In this document: positions 60,420 through 64,000 of the stretch, piece after piece
How the letters are laid out: the number at the start of each line of letters is the position of its first letter
How positions within the stretch are numbered: the first letter of the stretch is position 1
Source: Mucilaginibacter_A sp965201005
GTDB taxonomy: Bacteria; Bacteroidota; Bacteroidia; Sphingobacteriales; Sphingobacteriaceae
DNA: 64,000 nt
NCBI RefSeq assembly: GCF_965201005.1
Contig: NZ_OZ241747.1
Span: 3,633,957-3,697,956 of the forward strand
Direction of reading: 5' to 3'
Translations under genes and position numbers: made by a program
Notes under the pieces: model-generated
What the model saw: only the letters and a program-made list of their open reading frames with translations
Told to the model about the DNA's origin: nothing
Databases searched by the model: none

Positions 60420-63230
60420 TTAATGTGCTTCCAGCCAGTTGTTGCCGGTGCCGGTTTCTACCACAATCGGCACCGTGGTTTTCAAAGCATTCTGCATCAG
60501 TTCTTTCACTAATGGCTGCATAATTTCAATTTCGTTTTTCGGCACGTCAAACACCAGTTCGTCGTGCACCTGCATCGTCATTTTGGTATTTAGTTTTTGG
60601 CGGATGATTTCGTTGTGGATATTGATCATCGCAATCTTGATCATATCCGCCGCCGAACCTTGTATGGGCGCATTAATCGCATTTCGCTCGGCATAACCGC
60701 GCACAGTTGGGTTGGCCGAATTGATGTCCCGCAGATACCTTCTTCGCCCCAAAAGTGTTTCTACATAACCGTGTTGGCGCGCAAAATCCAGCGTATTGCC
60801 CATGTAACTTTTAATGCCCGGATACTGATTGAAATATTGTTCGATGATCTCCGAAGCTTCCTTACGGGAAATGCCCAAACCTTGTGATAAACCAAACGCC
60901 GATTGCCCGTAAATAATCCCGAAGTTAACCGCTTTAGCATTCCGTCTTTCAGTAGAACTTACTTCTTCAATTGTGCGGCCGTAAACTTTTGCAGCAGTTG
61001 CGGTATGAATATCGATGCCTTTAAAAAACGCGTCCATCATGTTTTCATCTTTGCTGATTTCGGCTATTAAACGCAGTTCAATCTGCGAATAATCCGCAGA
61101 AAGCAGCAAATGGTTTTCGTCCCGCGGGATAAAAGCTTTGCGCACTTCGCGGCCACGCTCTGTCCGGATCGGGATATTTTGCAAATTCGGATTGTTGGAA
61201 CTTAATCTTCCGGTTGCCGCAACTGCCTGATTATAAGAAGTATGCACGCGTCCGGTTTTAGGATTAATCATCAGCGGCAAGGCATCCACATAAGTAGATT
61301 TTAATTTTTGCAGCTGACGGAAATCCAGAATGTCGCGCACAATATCACTTTTATTTGCCAGTAAAAGAAGCACGTCTTCGCCGGTTTGATACTGCCCGGT
61401 TTTGGTTTTTTTGGCTTTCGGGTCCAGCATCAGTTTCTCAAACAAAACTTCTCCCAGTTGTTTGGGCGAAGCAATATTGAATTTTACGCCCGCTTTTTCG
61501 TGCACCGTTTTTTCAAGCTGAACCAAATCATTCTCGAGGTGAACGGATGATTCTTTTAGTGTTTCCTGGTTAATTTTTACGCCTTCAAACTCCATTTCGG
61601 CCAAAACCTGAATCAACGGATATTCCAGGTCATGCGCCAGTTTTTCGGCTTTCACTTCCTTCAAAATCGGCTCAAATGCTTCTTTTAGCTGTAAAGTTAT
61701 GTCGGCATCTTCAGCGGCGTATTCCTTTACTTTTTCCACGTCCACATCGCGCATCGTGCCCTGGTTTTTTCCTTTTGCGCCGATGAGCGTGGTGATGGAA
61801 ACCGGCGTATAACCCAGGTAATTTTCGGACAGCAAATCCATGTTATGGCGCGTATCCGGGTCGATGAGGTAATGCGCCATCATCGTGTCAAACAATGCGC
61901 CGGCCAAGTTTACGCCGTACCATTTCAACACTAAAATATCAAATTTCAGGTTCTGGCCGATTTTTATGATCTGCTGGTCTTCCAAAACCGTTTTAAATTC
62001 GTTTACAATTTGCTGTGTTTCAAGCTGATCTGCAGGAACCGGAACGTAATAACCTTTTCCGATTTCTATGGAGAATGATAAACCAACCAGTTCGCACTGG
62101 TTGGCATCAGTTCCGGTGGTTTCGGTATCGAAGCAAAACGAAGTTTGTTTACTTAATAATTCGATTAATTCACTTCGCTTTTCTACTGTATCAACCAAAA
62201 AATAACTGTGATCAGTGTTGTCAATGTTTTTGTTGACCAGAATTGGTTCTGGATTTGCCACCAATTTTTGTGCTGTAAAAGAAGCATTGCCGTTTTCTGC
62301 CGGATTGCTGAACAAATCCGCCTGCACGCCCGGATTGGTGCGTGCATCGTTTACCGAGAAATCTTCGCCGAAAATACGTCGGCCAATCGTCCTAAATTCC
62401 AGTTCTGCAAAAAGCGGTTCCAGCAATTCGCGGCTTGGTTCTCCCACAAGCAAAGCTTCTTCGTCCAGTTCTACCGGCGCATTTAAAATAATGGTGGCCA
62501 GTTTTTTAGAGATCATGCCTTGTTCTGCAAAGTTCTCCACGTTTTCACGCATTTTTCCTTTAAGCTGATGCGCGTTGGCGATCACTTCCTCTACAGAACC
62601 AAACTGTTTGATCAGTAATTTAGCTGTTTTTTCGCCAACGCCGGGAATGCCCGGGATGTTGTCAACCGCATCTCCCCACAAACCTAAAATATCGATCACC
62701 TGTTCGGGCGTTTGCACTTCCCATTTTTCCAATACTTCTTTTACCCCTAAAATTTCCATGTCGTTGCCCATTCGAGAAGGTTTGTACACAAAAATATTTT
62801 CAGAAACCAGCTGACAGAAATCCTTGTCTGGCGTCATGCAAAAAACGGTGTAACCTGCTTTTTCGGCTTTTTTGGCGAGCGTGCCGATCACGTCATCCGC
62901 TTCAAAACCATCCGAAGTTATCACCGGGATGTTGAAACCTTCCACCAAACGTTTTACATACGGCAAAGCCAGCGATAAATCTTCGGGCATGGCCTGGCGG
63001 TGCGCTTTGTATGCCACAAAATCGATATGGCGCTCGGTTGGCGCATTGGTATCAAAAACCACGGCCAGATGCGTTGGCACTTCTTTTTTCAAGATTTCCA
63101 TCAGCGTATTGGCAAAACCCATTACGGCAGAGGTGTTGATACCGCCGGAAGTAAAGCGCGGGTTTTTGCTGAGGGCGAAATGCGCGCGATAGATGAGCGC
63201 CATGCCATCTAATAAAAACAGTTTTTTCAT
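60420..63230 (-). CDS. polA: DNA polymerase I
   Basis: The 936-residue protein has three domains. The 5'-3' exonuclease (1 to ~290) begins KKLFLLDGMALIYRAHFAL. The 3'-5' exonuclease (~345-535) keeps FCFDTETTGTDANQCELVGL and AAEDADITLQLKEAF, so proofreading is likely active. The polymerase domain has LLSADYSQIELRLIAEIS, the finger helix RRNAKAVNFGIIYGQSAFGL and MQVHDELVFDV. Three exact copies of the dispersed word occur inside. Confidence 0.97.
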   Translation of the reverse strand: MKKLFLLDGMALIYRAHFALSKNPRFTSGGINTSAVMGFANTLMEILKKEVPTHLAVVFDTNAPTERHIDFVAYKAHRQAMPEDLSLALPYVKRLVEGFNIPVITSDGFEADDVIGTLAKKAEKAGYTVFCMTPDKDFCQLVSENIFVYKPSRMGNDMEILGVKEVLEKWEVQTPEQVIDILGLWGDAVDNIPGIPGVGEKTAKLLIKQFGSVEEVIANAHQLKGKMRENVENFAEQGMISKKLATIILNAPVELDEEALLVGEPSRELLEPLFAELEFRTIGRRIFGEDFSVNDARTNPGVQADLFSNPAENGNASFTAQKLVANPEPILVNKNIDNTDHSYFLVDTVEKRSELIELLSKQTSFCFDTETTGTDANQCELVGLSFSIEIGKGYYVPVPADQLETQQIVNEFKTVLEDQQIIKIGQNLKFDILVLKWYGVNLAGALFDTMMAHYLIDPDTRHNMDLLSENYLGYTPVSITTLIGAKGKNQGTMRDVDVEKVKEYAAEDADITLQLKEAFEPILKEVKAEKLAHDLEYPLIQVLAEMEFEGVKINQETLKESSVHLENDLVQLEKTVHEKAGVKFNIASPKQLGEVLFEKLMLDPKAKKTKTGQYQTGEDVLLLLANKSDIVRDILDFRQLQKLKSTYVDALPLMINPKTGRVHTSYNQAVAATGRLSSNNPNLQNIPIRTERGREVRKAFIPRDENHLLLSADYSQIELRLIAEISKDENMMDAFFKGIDIHTATAAKVYGRTIEEVSSTERRNAKAVNFGIIYGQSAFGLSQGLGISRKEASEIIEQYFNQYPGIKSYMGNTLDFARQHGYVETLLGRRRYLRDINSANPTVRGYAERNAINAPIQGSAADMIKIAMINIHNEIIRQKLNTKMTMQVHDELVFDVPKNEIEIMQPLVKELMQNALKTTVPIVVETGTGNNWLEAH

Positions 63231-63333
63231 TGAAATACAGCAAGATTACACAGATGTTTTTCAATTACAGTATTGATTACACCGATTGCTGCACAATTTT
63301 AAGGATTTGGATTGATTGTAGCGAAGTGTACAA

Positions 63334-63903
63334 TCAGAATCTGAAACTGCACTCTGAAACATGATCGTTCACCATGCCCACTGCCTGCATATAAGCGTAG
63401 CAAATCACGGGACCGAAAAATTTAAAGCCTCTTTTTTTCAGGTCTTTGCTGATGGCATCAGAAATTCCGGAAGTGATAATTGCTCCGTTTTCCAAGCGTT
63501 TTAGGTTGATGAGCGGCTTTCCTTCCGGCAAAAAACCATATAGATATTGATAAAAAGAACCATACTGTTTTTGCACCTGTAAAAACAGTATGGCGTTGGA
63601 AATGGCCGCTTTGATTTTTAGTTTGTTGCGGATGATACCTTCGTTTTGCAGTAATCGTTCTACATCTGTTTCGGTGAAGGATGCTACTTTTACCGGGTCA
63701 AAATTGGCAAAAGCCCGGCGGTAATTTTCGCGTCGGCGCAAAATAGTGATCCAGCTTAAACCTGCCTGTGCAGATTCGAGGATTAAAAATTCAAATAAAG
63801 TTTGATCATTTTGAACGGGTTTGCCCCATTCTTCATCGTGGTACTTGGTGTACAATTCATCATTTCCGCACCAGGAACAGCGGATAACCTGCTTTTCTGT
63901 CAT
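63334..63903 (-). CDS. tag: DNA-3-methyladenine glycosylase I
   Basis: Excises 3-methyladenine from DNA. The 189-residue length fits. The zinc site uses Cys near the start (RCSWCGNDELYTKYHDEEWG) and later His residues. The Glu of LILESAQAGLSW contacts the base. A hairpin of AC-type dispersed words lies within the coding region (63561-63592). It is near polA on the same strand. Confidence 0.93.
   Translation of the reverse strand: MTEKQVIRCSWCGNDELYTKYHDEEWGKPVQNDQTLFEFLILESAQAGLSWITILRRRENYRRAFANFDPVKVASFTETDVERLLQNEGIIRNKLKIKAAISNAILFLQVQKQYGSFYQYLYGFLPEGKPLINLKRLENGAIITSGISDAISKDLKKRGFKFFGPVICYAYMQAVGMVNDHVSECSFRF
63561..63592. repeat. Coding-region hairpin of AC-type words within tag
   Basis: CATACTGTTTTT and AAAAACAGTATG are perfect 12-bp complements around GCACCTGT. 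One arm is an exact copy of the word (63578-63591) and the other lacks only the A after the T run. Confidence 0.7.
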
Positions 63904-63950
63904 CTGTATAAACTAAAAATGCCGCCTAAAATTAGCAGCATTTTTTAAAT

Positions 63951-64000
63951 TTATCTAACTGGCCTCCAGCCGCCACGTACCCAAGTGTGGCCGCGCCGGT
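63951..64000 (-). CDS. C-terminal end of a Trp/Gly-rich repeat protein (partial)
   Basis: The minus-strand frame enters from beyond the window and ends RGHTWVRGGWRPVR-stop. The W-V-x-G-x-W pattern resembles YXWGXW or WVPGHW repeat proteins of the periplasm. Only about 16 residues are visible, so the identity is tentative. Confidence 0.45.
   Translation of the reverse strand, partial: RRGHTWVRGGWRPVR

Larger units (their letters stand above)
348..63591. repeat. Dispersed sequence word family, 71 exact copies (complete list)
   Basis: Core: TAAAA, then GA or AC, then AG, C or T, AT, with two preceding bases usually GA, GG, GC, TG or TA (14 bases in all). Intergenic copies often carry AAATTTATACC or ATTTAGGT upstream. 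Starts of plus-strand copies: 3396, 5833, 5973, 7237, 8461, 8683, 12289, 12330, 13460, 15677, 16797, 17128, 17462, 22753, 24774, 25168, 27305, 30739, 32235, 33015, 34376, 34841, 34941, 39330, 41786, 41895, 42500, 44964, 49141, 49861, 49992, 51379, 51899, 53735, 55047, 56230, 57463, 59057, 62274, 63578. Starts of minus-strand copies: 348, 7175, 17499, 19528, 19569, 21049, 22782, 24607, 25088, 25124, 30786, 32356, 34959, 35181, 36769, 39681, 39803, 41300, 42556, 43435, 43938, 44052, 53471, 56151, 57400, 58069, 59308, 59536, 60106, 61676, 62732. About 15 further copies differ by one base. Counts by eye. Confidence 0.9.

Noticed and set aside
348..63591. The dispersed word as a CRISPR array or tandem repeat
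   Set aside because: Copies are scattered with irregular spacing, occur in both orientations and lie within genes; there is no repeat-spacer structure and there are no cas genes.
348..63591. The dispersed word as a chromosome-polarity signal (KOPS-like)
   Set aside because: Such signals are strongly skewed to one strand of a replichore; here 40 and 31 copies lie on the two strands.
348..63591. The dispersed word as a promoter element
   Set aside because: It does not match TTG / TAnnTTTG, is common inside genes and at convergent 3' ends, and shows no fixed distance to starts apart from the few AC-type copies.

Overview
The window comes from a member of the Bacteroidota, most likely family Sphingobacteriaceae (Pedobacter or Mucilaginibacter relatives). 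The evidence is moderate G+C, promoters of the TTG / TAnnTTTG type, weak Shine-Dalgarno sites, and gene families typical of that group. It is mostly ordinary chromosome: about 58 protein genes or gene fragments and no rRNA or tRNA gene that I could see.

Layout: 1-350 holds the tail of a Bax-inhibitor-1 membrane protein. At 350-5,830 a SAM-I riboswitch precedes metH, then comes a stand-alone four-helix-bundle (IVS-family) gene and metF. At 5,860-7,140 are a HAD phosphatase and a DUF6364/PIN toxin-antitoxin pair. At 7,200-12,270 lies the threonine operon thrA-thrB-thrC, led by a Thr/Ile-rich leader peptide with a terminator and a matching antiterminator. At 12,290-17,450 are a RHH/MazF pair, rsgA, dtd, a MazG-like gene, a YefM-like remnant, comB, gcvT and rnhB. 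At 17,500-24,910 are a PP2C phosphatase, an ABC permease, a GT2 glycosyltransferase with a flippase-like membrane protein, ruvC, a HIT protein, greA and a 2-hydroxyacid dehydrogenase. At 25,260-29,990 is a TetR-controlled TolC/EmrA/EmrB efflux operon. At 30,165-43,530 are a GNAT, an FAD oxidoreductase, an amidase, a DinB protein, a PIG-L deacetylase, an ECF sigma/anti-sigma pair, a dipeptide epimerase, an HNH-like protein and an enlarged hisS. At 43,690-49,850 is an RND tripartite efflux operon. At 50,060-55,380 are an LMW-PTP, an S1/P1 nuclease, a lipoprotein, fumC, a serine hydrolase and ybaB. At 55,420-57,250 is a scar of truncated genes plus RidA and DUF417. At 57,650-63,910 are glgC-glgA, polA and tag.

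The strongest unexplained signal is a short dispersed sequence word. Its 12-base core is TAAAAGAAGCAT or TAAAAACAGCAT (the C is sometimes T), and intergenic copies extend into a roughly 25-bp word with an AT-rich 5' arm. I count 71 exact cores in 64 kb, on both strands, where about 0.03 would be expected by chance. Copies lie in coding sequence in several reading frames and are several-fold denser between genes. Inverted pairs often sit at gene ends as hairpins, and four copies sit just before start codons. This is how DNA uptake sequences of Neisseria and Pasteurellaceae look, but this word is not one I know; its function is open.

Other points of note are the thr attenuator, a HisRS with an AT-rich in-frame insertion, a tail-to-tail deletion junction between two truncated genes, and several families of low-complexity spacer between genes. 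Coordinates and counts were obtained by reading, without any search tool; family names rest on recognised motifs.
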